Source: Oligoflexus sp. (GTDB lineage Bacteria > Bdellovibrionota_B > Oligoflexia > Oligoflexales > Oligoflexaceae). From it: a stretch of DNA of 64,000 nucleotides. The notes under the pieces were generated by a model. The model saw only the letters and a program-made list of their open reading frames with translations. It was not told the origin of the DNA and did no database searches. The translations under genes and the position numbers were made by a program. The DNA lies in NCBI RefSeq assembly GCF_035712445.1, contig NZ_DASTAT010000018.1:81474-145473 (forward strand). The letters are read 5' to 3'. Below, piece by piece: positions 25,028 to 41,214 of the stretch; the first letter of the stretch is position 1; each line of letters opens with the position of its first letter.

Positions 25028-25056
25028 ACGCACCTCTTCGACCAGGTGCGTTTTCT
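25028..25056 (+). terminator. Intrinsic terminator after nusG
   Basis: Eight-base-pair stem ACGCACCT / AGGTGCGT with an eight-base loop, followed by TTTTCT. It separates secE-nusG from the rplKAJL-rpoBC unit. Confidence 0.8.
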
Positions 25057-25065
25057 ATTAGATGC

Positions 25066-25094
25066 TTGACGGGGCGTGTAAAATAGCGTAAACC
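25066..25094 (+). promoter_or_regulatory. Candidate promoter for rplKAJL
   Basis: TTGACG at 25066-25071, a 17-base spacer, then TAAACC at 25089-25094, located between the nusG terminator and rplK. The -10 match is weak, but the -35 and position fit. Confidence 0.5.
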
Positions 25095-25154
25095 CCGTCT
25101 TCCAAGTCTTGATTCAGATCGCTGCACAGTGGCGAAAAAGAAGGAGCGAAGAAC

Positions 25155-25577
25155 GTGGCAAAGAAGGTTGTCGGATTTATCAAGCTGCAGATTCCGGCAG
25201 GTAAAGCGAACCCGGCTCCTCCCATTGGCCCTGCTCTCGGCCAGAGGGGCGTGAATATTATGGCCTTTTGTAAGGAATTCAACGCTAAGACTCAAAAGCA
25301 GGCTGGCTCGATTCTGCCAACTGTTATTACCGTCTTTGCCGACAAGTCCTTCACCTTCATCACCAAAAGCCCTCCGGCTTCTGACTTGCTGAAGAAAGCT
25401 GCCAAGGTTGAGAAAGCTTCCCAGACTCCTGGTAAAGCTGTCGCCGGTTCTGTGACCATGGATCAAGTCCGTGAGATCGCAAAAACCAAGAAAGACGACC
25501 TGAACGCATACGATGAAGAAGCCGCTGTGAAGATCATCATGGGTTCGGCTCGCAGTATGGGTCTGGAAGTTAAATAA
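25155..25577 (+). CDS. rplK: 50S ribosomal protein L11
   Basis: The 140-residue protein has the L11 signature: [22 protein letters not shown] at the N-terminus (Pro-rich GTPase-centre linker) and [10 protein letters not shown] at the C-terminus. It binds the GTPase-associated region of 23S rRNA and is needed for stringent RelA activation. The start is GTG 25155, eight bases after AAGGAG. It is first gene of the rplKAJL block behind the candidate promoter at 25066. Confidence 0.99.
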   Translation: MAKKVVGFIKLQIPAGKANPAPPIGPALGQRGVNIMAFCKEFNAKTQKQAGSILPTVITVFADKSFTFITKSPPASDLLKKAAKVEKASQTPGKAVAGSVTMDQVREIAKTKKDDLNAYDEEAAVKIIMGSARSMGLEVK

Positions 25578-25654
25578 GTTCGATAGCGTCTGCATAAAGC
25601 AGGCACTGACATAGTAGGAGAGCCCTCGGGCTCGATTGGACTACGGAGAATATT

Positions 25655-26350
25655 ATGGCTAAGCGAGGTAAGAAGTATCGCGCAGCCCTCGCCAAAGTTG
25701 ATCGTGAAAAAAATTACGATCTTCTCGAGGCCTGCAAACTCGTCAAGGAAACATCCTACTCCAAAATGGATGCCTCCGTCGACTTGGCTGTGAACCTGGG
25801 TGTAGACCCTCGTCACGCAGACCAAAACCTTCGGGGTGCAACTGTCCTCCCCAACGGTCTTGGCAAGAAAGTTCGCATCGTTGTTTTCGCTAAAGGCGAA
25901 AAAGCTGCTGAAGCCAATGGACTTGGCGTCGATGCAGTGGGCGGTGATGACCTTGCCAAACGTATCACCGATGGCTGGCTCGACTTCGACCAGGTAATCG
26001 CAACCCCTGACATGATGGGCGTTGTCGGTAAGCTTGGTAAAGTTCTCGGTCCCCGCGGCCTGATGCCAAACCCAAAATTGGGCACAGTGACGTTTGAAGT
26101 TGAGAAAGCAGTTACTGAACTGCGCGCTGGTCGCGCCGAATACCGTGTGGACAAAGCCGGTATCGTGCACACCTCGATCGGTCGTTCCAACTTCACTCCT
26201 GAGGCGCTGGCAGAAAACGCCCGTACGATCGTTGACACTTTGCTTCGCGCAAAGCCTTCGACCGCTAAGGGTACTTACCTGAAGAAGGTAACGCTGTCCG
26301 CAACGATGGGTCCTGGTGTTCGCGTCGATACGACGCCCTTTAAGATTTAA
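25655..26350 (+). CDS. rplA: 50S ribosomal protein L1
   Basis: The 231-residue L1 has a normal length and the conserved [15 protein letters not shown] motif near residue 130 that contacts rRNA. It forms the L1 stalk and, in other bacteria, autogenously represses rplKA translation; a matching leader site could not be verified here. ATG 25655 has a GGAGAA site. It lies 77 bp after rplK. Confidence 0.99.
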   Translation: MAKRGKKYRAALAKVDREKNYDLLEACKLVKETSYSKMDASVDLAVNLGVDPRHADQNLRGATVLPNGLGKKVRIVVFAKGEKAAEANGLGVDAVGGDDLAKRITDGWLDFDQVIATPDMMGVVGKLGKVLGPRGLMPNPKLGTVTFEVEKAVTELRAGRAEYRVDKAGIVHTSIGRSNFTPEALAENARTIVDTLLRAKPSTAKGTYLKKVTLSATMGPGVRVDTTPFKI

Positions 26351-26364
26351 GGGGGAAATCACAC

Positions 26365-26889
26365 ATGGATCGTAAACAGAAACAAGTGCTCCGCGAATCA
26401 GCCACAGCCCGATTCAAAAAATCGAATGCTGTGATCGTCGCTGAATACCGTGGTCTCACGGTAGAAGAGCTGACCCAGCTGCGCGTGTCCCTGCGGCAAG
26501 CCAGTGCTGAATTCCGCGTGATCAAGAACCGCATTGCCAAGAAAGCCATTGGCCTGGAAGTCCAGGAAATGGAAGGTCTCTCGAAGGCTCTTGTTGGCCC
26601 AGTAGGCGTGATCTGCGCTTACGGCGACTCGGCTCAGGCGACCAAAGCTGCACTGAACTTTGAAAAGGATCATCCGAACTTCAAAGTGACTGCCGGCTAC
26701 ATGGAAGATGCGGCTCTGAGCAAGGCTCAGTTGCAGTCGATCGCCGATCTGCCCAGCAAGGAAGTGCTCCTTGGTCAGCTCGTCGGGACGCTCATCGCGC
26801 CTCATAGAGGGATCCTGGGCGTCTTGAACGGCGTCAACCGCAATTTGGTTCAGGTTATTAACGCAATTAAAGATAAGAAAACATCTTAA
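26365..26889 (+). CDS. rplJ: 50S ribosomal protein L10
   Basis: The 174-residue L10 binds rRNA through its N-terminal domain (AEYRGLTVEELTQLR) and carries L7/L12 dimers on its C-terminal helix (ILGVLNGVNRNLVQVINAI). It starts 14 bp after rplA, leaving little room for the long structured L10-L12 leader known in E. coli, so any autogenous site must be elsewhere or shorter. Confidence 0.99.
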   Translation: MDRKQKQVLRESATARFKKSNAVIVAEYRGLTVEELTQLRVSLRQASAEFRVIKNRIAKKAIGLEVQEMEGLSKALVGPVGVICAYGDSAQATKAALNFEKDHPNFKVTAGYMEDAALSKAQLQSIADLPSKEVLLGQLVGTLIAPHRGILGVLNGVNRNLVQVINAIKDKKTS

Positions 26890-26948
26890 TCCTAGGGCTT
26901 TCGTTTAAGTTCGAAGCTAGCTGGATGTGATTTGGGAGGAGAATTTTC

Positions 26949-27326
26949 ATGGCTAACGTGACAAAAGAACAAGTCGTTACTTTTCTTGAGAACCTGACTC
27001 TGCTGGAAGCTGCTGAGCTGGTAAAAGAGCTGGAAGAAAAATTCGGTGTAAGCGCTGCTGCACCTGTTGCTTTCGCTGCCGCTCCTGCCGCCGCTGCTGC
27101 TCCTGCTGAAGAAAAAGACGAATTCACCGTCATTCTGAAAGACTCGGGCGACAAGAAAATCAACGTGATCAAAGAAATCCGCGCGATCACTGGTCTTGGC
27201 TTGAAAGAAGCTAAAGACCTCGTTGAAGGTGCACCTAAGGAAGTTAAAGCTAACGTTCCTAAGGAAGAAGCTGCCAAAATCAAGGCTACCCTTGAAGCAG
27301 CTGGCGCCAAGGTTGAGCTCAAGTAA
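26949..27326 (+). CDS. rplL: 50S ribosomal protein L7/L12
   Basis: The 125-residue L12 has an N-terminal dimerisation domain, an Ala/Pro-rich hinge ([14 protein letters not shown]) and the C-terminal factor-binding domain ([20 protein letters not shown]). It recruits translation GTPases. ATG 26949 has a GGGAGGAG site. A terminator-like hairpin (27336-27390) follows directly. Confidence 0.99.
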   Translation: MANVTKEQVVTFLENLTLLEAAELVKELEEKFGVSAAAPVAFAAAPAAAAAPAEEKDEFTVILKDSGDKKINVIKEIRAITGLGLKEAKDLVEGAPKEVKANVPKEEAAKIKATLEAAGAKVELK

Positions 27327-27335
27327 TATACAGAT

Positions 27336-27390
27336 CGGAAAGATGCAGCCAGCTAGTGAAAATTGGCAGGGCTCATCTTTCCGCTTTTTT
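27336..27390 (+). terminator. Terminator/attenuator between rplL and rpoB
   Basis: The perfect ten-base-pair outer stem CGGAAAGATG / CATCTTTCCG is extended inside by AGCC / GGCT and followed by CTTTTTT. It occupies the position of the E. coli rplL-rpoB attenuator, which lets only a fraction of transcripts read into rpoBC. Confidence 0.85.
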
Positions 27391-27897
27391 ATTGCTTTGA
27401 TTCCATATATCCTAACTTCCTTGAGGATATGTGAAGTTGACGAATTTACGACGAATGAATTGCCGGTAGTCGAGTTGATCGACGCGGCCTAAGTTCGTTC
27501 GGAGATTCCTCAGCCCGTTTCATCGGACACTAAATGCAAAAGGCTACCGCAACGTACGTGGAGGGTGTCTGCCTTTCACCTTTTATTCTCTCCGACGAGG
27601 TTGAGGATAGGCGGTACTTTTTGCCTTTTTGAGCCTAAAGGTTCTGTGACGACGGTTACAGGACCCTTCAGCGTCTGATGAAGCGAGTGACGGCGGACAG
27701 CAAACATTTCTTCGCCAGAGACATTATTCGTAATCGCCCGGCTGCGGGGTTTCTCTCCCGAATCCGGCGTATAGCAGAGACTCTGTTTCTGTTAGCGGCA
27801 TCGATGGGATAGCGCGGTTGCGGTGCCACGCGAGAAGCCGGAAGTGCGGCCGGTTATTGCGTGGAAGAAAACGGGATTCCTTTCATAGGAGTGCTAA
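27391..27897 (+). other. Long untranslated leader before rpoB
   Basis: About 500 bp without a plausible ORF. An inverted repeat ATATCCT / AGGATAT lies at 27407-27430, and several GC-rich repeats occur further on (for example GCCGG and GGCCGG just before rpoB). No clear -35/-10 pair was found, so rpoBC transcription probably depends on read-through of the hairpin at 27336 or on a promoter I cannot recognise. Candidate structured leader RNA. Confidence 0.5.
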
Positions 27898-30800
27898 ATG
27901 ACCTCCCTCGCTTCCAGTTTTACACGTCCTCGAAAACGCTTTGAAAAAATTACCCCGGCAATCGACATACCTTACCTGATCGAGCTGCAGAAGAACAGTT
28001 ATAACATGTTCTTGCAGGCGACCGAACTTCCGCAAAATAGGAAGGCTGTGGGTCTGGAAGCCGTGTTTAACTCGGTGTTCCCGATCACTCACTTTGCTGA
28101 GACAGCATCGGTTGAATTCGTCAGCTATTCGTTTGAAGAGCCCAAGTACACCGTGGACGAGTGCCGTCAGCGTGGTATGAGCTTCGCAGCTCCTCTTAAA
28201 GTCGTGATCCGACTGGTTGTCTGGGACCTCGACAAAGAAACCAATGTCAAGTCCATCCGCGACGTCAAAGAGCAGGAAGTTTACTTCGGTGAAATCCCGC
28301 TGATGACTGACGATGGTACCTTTATTATCAACGGAACTGAACGCGTTGTCGTATCGCAGCTGCATCGTTCGTCTGGTGTATTTTTTGACCATGACAAGGG
28401 ACGCAATAGTGCATCCGGAAAGCTGCTCTACACGGCTCGCGTGATTCCTTATCGCGGCAGCTGGCTCGACTTCGAGTTCGACTCCAAGGACATCCTTTAT
28501 CTCCGTATCGACCGTCGTCGTAAGATGCACGGCACGATCCTTCTGAAAGCTCTCGGTTACACCGACCAGCAGCTTTTGGACCGTTTCTATAAGAAAGAAC
28601 TGGTTCGTATTCGTGAAGGCAAGCTCGAGAAAAAACTGAACTACGAAATCCTTCGTGGTCAGAGAGCTTTGACCGACCTCGTGGATCCGGCGACCGGCAA
28701 AGTCCTGGTGAAAAAAGGTCGTCGTATCTCCGTCGGCGCTATTCGCCAGATGGAGCAGGCCGGTATCGAGTACGTGGCCATGGAACAGGATGAACTCGTC
28801 GGAAAAATCACCGCCGAAGACATCCTCGACAAGTCTGACAAAGCTATCGTTCCTCTGAATACCGAACTCGGTCTTGAGCATCTGGAAAAGATGATCAAAG
28901 CCGGCGTGAAGGAATTCTCGGTTCTCTTCATCGACGGTGTGAACGCGGATGCTTCCTTCCGGAATACGCTCGTATCCGACAAGATCGAGACCAAGGAAGA
29001 CGCCATCCTCGAAATTTACAAGCGTATGCGTCCGGGCGATCCCCCAACGATCGAACCAGCGACTTCGCTGTTTGATAACCTCTTCTTCAACCCCGACCGC
29101 TACGATTTGAGCGCCGTGGGTCGTATGAAGCTGAATCAGAAACTCGGCCTGGATATTCCTTTGGAAACCAGAACGCTGACCAAGGAAGACATTCTGCGGA
29201 CAGTCGAGTATCTGATCGGTCTGAAAAATGAAAAAGGCCAGATCGATGATATTGATAACCTGAGTAACCGCCGCGTCCGCGCTGTCGGTGAGCTTTTGGA
29301 AAACCAATACCGCATCGGTCTCCTTCGTATTGAACGCGCTATCCGCGAACGCCTCCAACTGGGCGACGTGGATACGCTTCTGCCCCACGATTTCGTGAAC
29401 AATAAGCCGGCTTCGGCTGTTGTGAAGGAATTCTTCGGCAGTTCGCAGCTCAGCCAGTTCATGGACCAGACCAACCCCCTCTCGGAAGTCACGCACAAGC
29501 GTCGTCTTTCCGCTCTGGGGCCGGGCGGTTTGAGCCGTGAGCGCGCTGGCTTCGAAGTCCGCGACGTTCACCCGACTCACTACGGCCGTATCTGTCCGAT
29601 CGAGACGCCTGAAGGTCCGAACATCGGTCTGATTTCATCCCTCGCTTCGTATGCGAAAGTGAATGATTACGGCTTTATCGAAACCCCGTTCCGCAGTCTG
29701 ACTGAGGAAAGCGGTGGCAAGAATAAGGTTCGCTATTATTCCGCAGCCGAAGAGCATCAGGACCATGTGATCGCCCAGGCGAGTAACATCCAGTCCGAGG
29801 AAGAGTTCGTTTATGCGCGCCGCGCCGGTGAATCCGAGATCGTGCGTGCGGAAGAAGCCGACCTGATGGACGTGTCCACCAGCCAGCTCGTATCGGTCGC
29901 TGCAAACCTGATTCCGTTCCTGCAGAATGACGATGCGAACCGCGCTTTGATGGGTTCGAACATGCAGCGGCAGGCCGTGCCTCTCCTGAAGACCCGTGCG
30001 CCACTCGTTGGTACCGGGATGGAGCGGATCGTTGCCCGTGACTCCGGTGCCACCATCGTTGCAAAACGTGATGGTCTGGTCGTGGCGGTTGACGCTGAAC
30101 GTATCGTCATCAAAACCGAGGACAACAGCGGCAACCTTACGGAAGTCGGTGCCGAGGTTGATATTTACAAGCTTGAGAAAAACAAGCGTTCGAACGTCGA
30201 TACCTGTATCAACCAGAAGCCGATCGTCGTCAAAGGCGAGACGGTGAAGAAGGGTGATATCATCGCCGACGGTTTCGCCACCGAAATGGGTGAGCTGGCT
30301 CTGGGCCAAAACGTGGTCGTAGCCTTCATGCCCTGGAGTGGTTACAACTTTGAGGACTCCATCCTCATCTCCGAGCGCGTTGTTAAGGAAGACCTTTATA
30401 CTTCGATCCACATTCAGGAATTCGAATGTATCTCCCGCGACACCAAACTGGGTCAGGAAGAGATCACCTCCGATATCCCGAACGTCGGTGAAGAAGCTCT
30501 CAGAAACCTGGATGAAGCCGGTATCATCCGCATCGGTGCTGATGTGAAGCCGAACGACCTGCTCGTCGGTAAAATCACGCCGAAAGGTGAGACCCAGCTG
30601 ACGCCGGAAGAAAAACTTCTCCGCGCGATCTTCGGTGAAAAAGCCGGTGACGTCCGTGATACCTCGCTGCGCGTGCCACCCGGTGTGGTCGGTACTGTGA
30701 TCGGTGCGAAAGTCTATGCCCGTGAAGGTGCTGTGAAAGACGCCCGCTCGCTGCAGATCGAGGAAGAAGAAATTTCCCGTTTGCGGAAGGACGAAAGCGA

Positions 30801-32025
30801 CCGTATCTCCATCATCAAGGACTCGGCAGCCCGTAAGATCGTGAAGATCGTGGCTGGTGAGACTTTGGCTGGTGAAATCCGCGGCCGTGATGGTGGAACC
30901 ATCGCGACGTCGGGAACGGTTCTGACTGCCGACTTCCTCAATAACCTTGACTACATCTACTGGGAACATCTGGCTGTTAAAGACGCCCAGAAGAACTCCA
31001 CCCTGACGAAAGTCGTGGAGAGCCTGCGCGAGAAGATCAACCTCATCCGTTTCATGACGGAAGAGCAGATCAAGAAAGTTCGCAAGGGCGACGAGCTGCC
31101 TCCTGGCGTGATCAAGATGGTGAAGGTCTATGTCGCGATCAAGCGTAAGCTTCAGGTCGGTGATAAGATGGCCGGTCGCCACGGTAACAAAGGTGTGGTG
31201 TCCCGTATTCTGCCTGAAGAAGACATGCCCTTCCTGACTGATGGCCGCCCTGTTGATATCGTGTTGAACCCGCTTGGTGTTCCTTCGCGTATGAACGTCG
31301 GTCAGATTCTGGAAACCCACTTGGGTTGGGCTGCCAAAGGCTTGGGCGAGAAGCTCCAGACCTTTATCGAGCAGAGCATCAATCGTCCTGAAATCGAGAA
31401 GTTCATCTTCTCCATCTGGGACGATGCCGAGACTCGCGAATTCGTGAAGTCCTGCTCGGATGAAGAACTCATGACCTTCGTGCGGAAATACCGCGAAGGT
31501 GTCCATCTCGCGAATCCCGTCTTTGACGGTGCTGGCGAAGAAGACATCAAGCGTTACCTGGAACTGGCCGGTCTCGACGCCGATGGCCAGAGCGACCTTT
31601 ACGATGGTCGTACCGGTAACAAGTTTGATAACCGCGTGACGGTTGGCGTGATGTACGTGTTGAAACTCCACCACTTGGTTGACGAGAAGATCCACGCACG
31701 TTCGATTGGTCCATACTCTCTCGTTACTCAGCAGCCCCTCGGCGGTAAAGCGCAGTTCGGTGGTCAGCGTCTGGGTGAGATGGAAGTGTGGGCGATGGAA
31801 GCTTACGGTGCAGCGAATACTCTGCAAGAGTTCCTGACAGTGAAGTCCGATGACGTGCTGGGCCGGACCCGTATGTACGAGTCCATCGTGAAAGGCCAGA
31901 ACATGATGATGCCAGGTCTCCCCGAGAGCTTTAACGTTCTCGTGAAAGAACTTCAGTCCTTGGCGCTTGATGTGAACCTGATCCGCGATGATCAGGAAAT
32001 TGGTCTTGAGAGCTTCACCCAGTAA
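27898..32025 (+). CDS. rpoB: RNA polymerase beta subunit
   Basis: The 1375-residue beta subunit is of full length. It shows the rifampicin region near residue 515 ([10 protein letters not shown] followed by [12 protein letters not shown]; the usual sensitivity residues Asp, His and Ser are intact), [14 protein letters not shown], and near the C-terminus [18 protein letters not shown]. It forms the catalytic core with beta prime. ATG 27898 has an AGGAG site. It is 65 bp upstream of rpoC, with a hairpin in between. Confidence 0.99.
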   Translation: MTSLASSFTRPRKRFEKITPAIDIPYLIELQKNSYNMFLQATELPQNRKAVGLEAVFNSVFPITHFAETASVEFVSYSFEEPKYTVDECRQRGMSFAAPLKVVIRLVVWDLDKETNVKSIRDVKEQEVYFGEIPLMTDDGTFIINGTERVVVSQLHRSSGVFFDHDKGRNSASGKLLYTARVIPYRGSWLDFEFDSKDILYLRIDRRRKMHGTILLKALGYTDQQLLDRFYKKELVRIREGKLEKKLNYEILRGQRALTDLVDPATGKVLVKKGRRISVGAIRQMEQAGIEYVAMEQDELVGKITAEDILDKSDKAIVPLNTELGLEHLEKMIKAGVKEFSVLFIDGVNADASFRNTLVSDKIETKEDAILEIYKRMRPGDPPTIEPATSLFDNLFFNPDRYDLSAVGRMKLNQKLGLDIPLETRTLTKEDILRTVEYLIGLKNEKGQIDDIDNLSNRRVRAVGELLENQYRIGLLRIERAIRERLQLGDVDTLLPHDFVNNKPASAVVKEFFGSSQLSQFMDQTNPLSEVTHKRRLSALGPGGLSRERAGFEVRDVHPTHYGRICPIETPEGPNIGLISSLASYAKVNDYGFIETPFRSLTEESGGKNKVRYYSAAEEHQDHVIAQASNIQSEEEFVYARRAGESEIVRAEEADLMDVSTSQLVSVAANLIPFLQNDDANRALMGSNMQRQAVPLLKTRAPLVGTGMERIVARDSGATIVAKRDGLVVAVDAERIVIKTEDNSGNLTEVGAEVDIYKLEKNKRSNVDTCINQKPIVVKGETVKKGDIIADGFATEMGELALGQNVVVAFMPWSGYNFEDSILISERVVKEDLYTSIHIQEFECISRDTKLGQEEITSDIPNVGEEALRNLDEAGIIRIGADVKPNDLLVGKITPKGETQLTPEEKLLRAIFGEKAGDVRDTSLRVPPGVVGTVIGAKVYAREGAVKDARSLQIEEEEISRLRKDESDRISIIKDSAARKIVKIVAGETLAGEIRGRDGGTIATSGTVLTADFLNNLDYIYWEHLAVKDAQKNSTLTKVVESLREKINLIRFMTEEQIKKVRKGDELPPGVIKMVKVYVAIKRKLQVGDKMAGRHGNKGVVSRILPEEDMPFLTDGRPVDIVLNPLGVPSRMNVGQILETHLGWAAKGLGEKLQTFIEQSINRPEIEKFIFSIWDDAETREFVKSCSDEELMTFVRKYREGVHLANPVFDGAGEEDIKRYLELAGLDADGQSDLYDGRTGNKFDNRVTVGVMYVLKLHHLVDEKIHARSIGPYSLVTQQPLGGKAQFGGQRLGEMEVWAMEAYGAANTLQEFLTVKSDDVLGRTRMYESIVKGQNMMMPGLPESFNVLVKELQSLALDVNLIRDDQEIGLESFTQ

Positions 32026-32042
32026 TCACCGAACATGGTACT

Positions 32043-32059
32043 CCAGGTCATTGACCTGG
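32043..32059 (+). other. Hairpin between rpoB and rpoC
   Basis: The perfect inverted repeat CCAGGTC / GACCTGG has a three-base loop and no T tract. It may stabilise or direct processing of the rpoBC message rather than end it. Confidence 0.6.
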
Positions 32060-32090
32060 GGTTTCGTCCGTCCTCATGGAGGTAACTCAC

Positions 32091-36224
<4,134 letters not shown>

Positions 36225-36596
36225 TGTAACCGCGTCCCCCTTCGGGGATGACGGAGTGGAAGGGTCGCCTCTTAGGGGGTGACCCTTTGCTACGTCATCT
36301 CCCCACATCACGTCAGCCCCGAAGGGGCCCGACGCAGGATCGTGGATCTCCCCTTTTGTTTTTCCTTAAAACCAGCAATAACTCTTGCCTTCCGGCCTCC
36401 AGATTGGTACTGATACTAGCCTCGCGTGTGGTTAAATCCAGCGAATGCCGCAGTGCATTCAAAGGGCGCCGTGAGATCCGGTGCTGACGGATGAGCAGAT
36501 TTAGCGAGGTCAGAGCGTCAGAGTAGCAACGCAAGGCCCCGCAGCGATCAATCAAATTAGTTCGCAATCAGGCGAAAGCAGTAAGGATAAGAAAGC
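36225..36596 (+). other. Structured gap between rpoC and rpsL
   Basis: No gene is seen. The first 110 bp are dense in inverted repeats: CCCC-TTC-GGGG (36237-36247), GGGGATGACG pairing with CGTCATC further on around an inner AAGGGTC / GACCCTT stem (36260-36287), and GCCCC-GAA-GGGGC (36316-36328). T-rich CTTTTGTTTTTCC follows at about 36352. Together they look like a composite terminator of rpoBC. The remaining 200 bp must hold the rpsL promoter and leader; I could not identify a convincing one. Confidence 0.55.
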
Positions 36597-36971
36597 ATGC
36601 CAACGATCAATCAGATCATCGCCAAAGGAAGAACGGTTCAGAAGAACCGGACGAAAGCTCCTGCGTTGAAGGGTTGCCCCCAGAAGCGTGGCGTTTGCAC
36701 CCGCGTTTACACCACAACTCCCAAGAAGCCTAACTCCGCTCTTCGGAAAGTTGCTCGTGTACGCTTGACCAACGGCGTTGAAGTCACTTCTTACATCGGT
36801 GGTGAAGGCCACAACCTCCAGGAGCACAGTGTGGTTCTGGTCCGCGGTGGTAAAGTGAAAGACTTGCCTGGTGTGCGTTATCACATCGTACGCGGCTCCC
36901 TCGACTGCTCGGGCGTGAACGCTCGTCGTCAAGGTCGCTCGAAGTACGGCGCGAAAAGACCAAAAGCCTAA
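36597..36971 (+). CDS. rpsL: 30S ribosomal protein S12
   Basis: The 124-residue S12 of normal length has the decoding-site motifs [13 protein letters not shown] and [13 protein letters not shown]; the Lys residues where streptomycin-resistance mutations arise are wild type. It monitors codon-anticodon pairing. It is the first gene of the str cluster rpsL-rpsG-fusA. ATG 36597 has an AAGGA site. Confidence 0.99.
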   Translation: MPTINQIIAKGRTVQKNRTKAPALKGCPQKRGVCTRVYTTTPKKPNSALRKVARVRLTNGVEVTSYIGGEGHNLQEHSVVLVRGGKVKDLPGVRYHIVRGSLDCSGVNARRQGRSKYGAKRPKA

Positions 36972-37010
36972 TTAACCACATCAGCTGTATCAGCATTGGA
37001 GTGAAGTAGT

Positions 37011-37478
37011 ATGGCACGTCGCCACACCGCAGAGAAACGGGCGGTCCTTCCGGATCCCGTTTTTAAAGATGAAGTCGTTACAAAATTCATCAACAGCATG
37101 ATGAAGCATGGCAAGAAAGCTGCCGCTGAGAAAGCTTTCTACGGCGCCATGGAAGAAATTACTAAGCAAGGCAACGATCCTATCGAGACCTTCAAGACGG
37201 CTCTCGATAACGCCAAGCCTATGCTGGAAGTTAAGTCCCGCCGCGTCGGTGGTTCGAACTACCAGGTACCAGTCGAGATTCGCCCTGAGCGCCGTCAGGC
37301 CCTGGCGATCCGTTGGCTGATCGAATTTGCACGTGGTCGTAGCGGTCGCAGCATGCGCGAGCGCCTCGCCGGTGAAATTCTGGATGCCGCCAACAAGCGT
37401 GGCGCAACCATCAAGCGTCGTGAAGACGTTCATAAGATGGCTGAAGCGAACAAGGCGTTCGCGCATTATCGCTGGTAA
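37011..37478 (+). CDS. rpsG: 30S ribosomal protein S7
   Basis: The 155-residue S7 has the conserved [35 protein letters not shown] and [13 protein letters not shown] segments. It nucleates the 3' domain of 16S rRNA and, in E. coli, represses the str operon. ATG 37011 lies 39 bp after rpsL with a GGAG site. A very strong terminator follows within 20 bp of its stop. Confidence 0.99.
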   Translation: MARRHTAEKRAVLPDPVFKDEVVTKFINSMMKHGKKAAAEKAFYGAMEEITKQGNDPIETFKTALDNAKPMLEVKSRRVGGSNYQVPVEIRPERRQALAIRWLIEFARGRSGRSMRERLAGEILDAANKRGATIKRREDVHKMAEANKAFAHYRW

Positions 37479-37497
37479 GAAACGAAAAAAGTTGATT

Positions 37498-37549
37498 AAA
37501 CTGTTCGCAAGTTTTGGCCCCGCTTTGGGGGCCAGCGAACAGTTTTTTT
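37498..37549 (+). terminator. Strong intrinsic terminator/attenuator between rpsG and fusA
   Basis: Eleven-base-pair perfect outer stem AAACTGTTCGC / GCGAACAGTTT with an inner GGCCCC / GGGGCC stem, then seven T. Only 33 bp separate it from the fusA ATG, too few for an independent promoter downstream. Confidence 0.92.
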
Positions 37550-37582
37550 ATTTCCAGAATCCAAGCCGAGCCGAGAAAACTT

Positions 37583-39658
<2,076 letters not shown>

Positions 39659-39662
39659 GAGA

Positions 39663-39691
39663 TTGACAACCCGGTCCGCTCCCGATAGAAA
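39663..39691 (+). promoter_or_regulatory. Sigma-70 promoter for tRNA-Val
   Basis: Perfect TTGACA (39663-39668), a 17-base spacer and TAGAAA (39686-39691), 14 bp upstream of the tRNA. Confidence 0.82.
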
Positions 39692-39705
39692 AGGTGCTCC
39701 TGCGA

Positions 39706-39782
39706 GGGATTGTAGCTCAGTTGGTTAGAGCGCTACGTTGACATCGTAGAGGTCCCCAGTTCGAGTCTGGGCAGTCCCACCA
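39706..39782 (+). tRNA. tRNA-Val(GAC)
   Basis: The acceptor GGGATTG pairs with CAGTCCC (one T-G), the anticodon loop TTGACAT reads GAC, the T arm is intact and CCA is encoded (39780-39782). It has its own promoter and terminator. Confidence 0.97.
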
Positions 39783-39810
39783 TCAGGATCTCTCTTGAAA
39801 AAGAGAAACA

Positions 39811-39843
39811 AAAAAAGCGAAGCCATGAGTGCTTCGCTTTTTT
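39811..39843. terminator. Bidirectional terminator between tRNA-Val and ftsY
   Basis: Thirteen-base perfect stem AAAAAAGCGAAGC / GCTTCGCTTTTTT with a seven-base loop. The A/T flanks make it work in both directions, ending tRNA-Val and the convergent ftsY transcript. Confidence 0.92.
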
Positions 39844-39887
39844 GTTTGGGCCTTGAAACAAGGCCCAGACGACGAGGACAACAAGGC

Positions 39888-41078
39888 TTATGCGAAAAGG
39901 GATTCCGCAAAATCCTGAGCCGAAAATTCCTTCAGGTCCTTGGCCTTCTCACCGACACCGATATAGCGAATGGGCAGTTTAAACTTCTGTTTGATGCCGA
40001 TAATCACGCCGCCCTTGGCCGTTCCATCGAGTTTGGTCACCACGAGTCCGGTCAGCTTCACGAGCTCACCAAAAGCCTTCACCTGCTGCACCGCGTTCTG
40101 TCCCGTGGTGGCATCAATCACGAGCCAGGTTTCATGCGGGGCGTCCGGCATTTCCTTGGCAATCACGCGCTTGACCTTGGCCAGTTCGTCCATGAGTTCG
40201 GTCTTGCTATGCAGACGGCCGGCGGTATCAATCAAAAGGACATCGACGCCGCGGGCCTTGGCGGCCTTGACAGCATCAAAGGCCACGGATGCAGGATCGG
40301 CGCCTTGCTGATGCTTGATGACGGGAACGCCGATGCGATCGCCCCAGACCTGCAGCTGCTCAATGGCCGCCGCACGGAAAGTATCCGCTGCACACAGGAG
40401 GACGGACTTGCCTTCCGCCACATAACGGGCCGCCAATTTCCCAATGCTGGTGGTTTTGCCGACACCGTTCACGCCGACCACCAGAATGACAAAAGGTCCT
40501 TCTGTAGGTTTATTGAGAGCCGTGTCCTCTGTGCCCTGCATGGATTCGGTGATGGCCTGCTTCAGTTCAGTTGAGATGACAGCCCAATCCGGTGCCGTGC
40601 TCTGCCCGCCGAAGCGTTTGCGGAGCCTATCCACAAGATGATCGGCAGTTTCCACGCCCAAATCGCTGCGAAACAGGACTTCGTGGACCTGCTCCAGCGT
40701 CTGGTCGTCCAGCTTCTGCCCACCGAGCAATCGGGAAAGGTTATCTTTCAAATGGGAACGGGTTTTGCTTAGACCTTCTCGGAGTCGCTCAAGCCAGGAT
40801 GCCTGATTATCCCTCCGAATCTCCGCCAGTTCTTCTGCTTCCCTCTCAACCTCAATGACCTCTTCCTTCCTGGCTTCGGGAACGACCGGCACCTCTTCGG
40901 TGCGTGGACGTTCTTCCGCGCGAGGTGGCGTGGGTTTTTCCATGAAACGACGCAGGAAGAAGAAAGCAATCAGGAGCGTGACGAGTATGACGGCCGACGC
41001 GATCATGTCCCAGGGCAATCCCTCGGGGACTTCAGTCGGAACGGTTTGCGCGTAAAGTGTCGGAATAATGTTCAGCAT
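39888..41078 (-). CDS. ftsY: Signal recognition particle receptor FtsY, membrane-anchored form
   Basis: The 396-residue SRP-GTPase has G1 GVNGVGKTTSIGKLA, the TFRAAAIEQL insertion-box region, DTAGRLHSK, TKLDGTAKGG and the C-terminal GVGEKAKDL. It docks ribosome-SRP complexes at SecYEG. Unusually for FtsY, the N-terminus has a real transmembrane segment (about residues 25-45, AVILVTLLIAFFFLRRF) after a short periplasmic part, then an acidic/Glu-rich A region. ATG 41078 is preferred to GTG 41081 on ribosome-binding spacing. Confidence 0.96.
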   Translation of the reverse strand: MLNIIPTLYAQTVPTEVPEGLPWDMIASAVILVTLLIAFFFLRRFMEKPTPPRAEERPRTEEVPVVPEARKEEVIEVEREAEELAEIRRDNQASWLERLREGLSKTRSHLKDNLSRLLGGQKLDDQTLEQVHEVLFRSDLGVETADHLVDRLRKRFGGQSTAPDWAVISTELKQAITESMQGTEDTALNKPTEGPFVILVVGVNGVGKTTSIGKLAARYVAEGKSVLLCAADTFRAAAIEQLQVWGDRIGVPVIKHQQGADPASVAFDAVKAAKARGVDVLLIDTAGRLHSKTELMDELAKVKRVIAKEMPDAPHETWLVIDATTGQNAVQQVKAFGELVKLTGLVVTKLDGTAKGGVIIGIKQKFKLPIRYIGVGEKAKDLKEFSAQDFAESLFA

Positions 41079-41214
41079 CACTCGAAATCCTATCCTTCCA
41101 TTTTTGTTTCCGCGGACGGCCCAACGTGTTTCCCAAGGCCGCCGGCGAATGGGCGTTTCATACTAGCGGGATTTGGGTTAAAACTATAGCGAGAATCAAG
41201 TTTCCGGAGCATCC

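Noticed and set aside
27673-27710. CTGATGA in the rpoB leader, like a hammerhead ribozyme core
   Set aside because: The required GAAA and flanking stem partners are missing (CAGCAAAC follows).
39681-39690. CCCGATAG before tRNA-Val as a sigma-28 promoter
   Set aside because: There is no matching -35; the overlapping TTGACA-N17-TAGAAA sigma-70 promoter explains the site.
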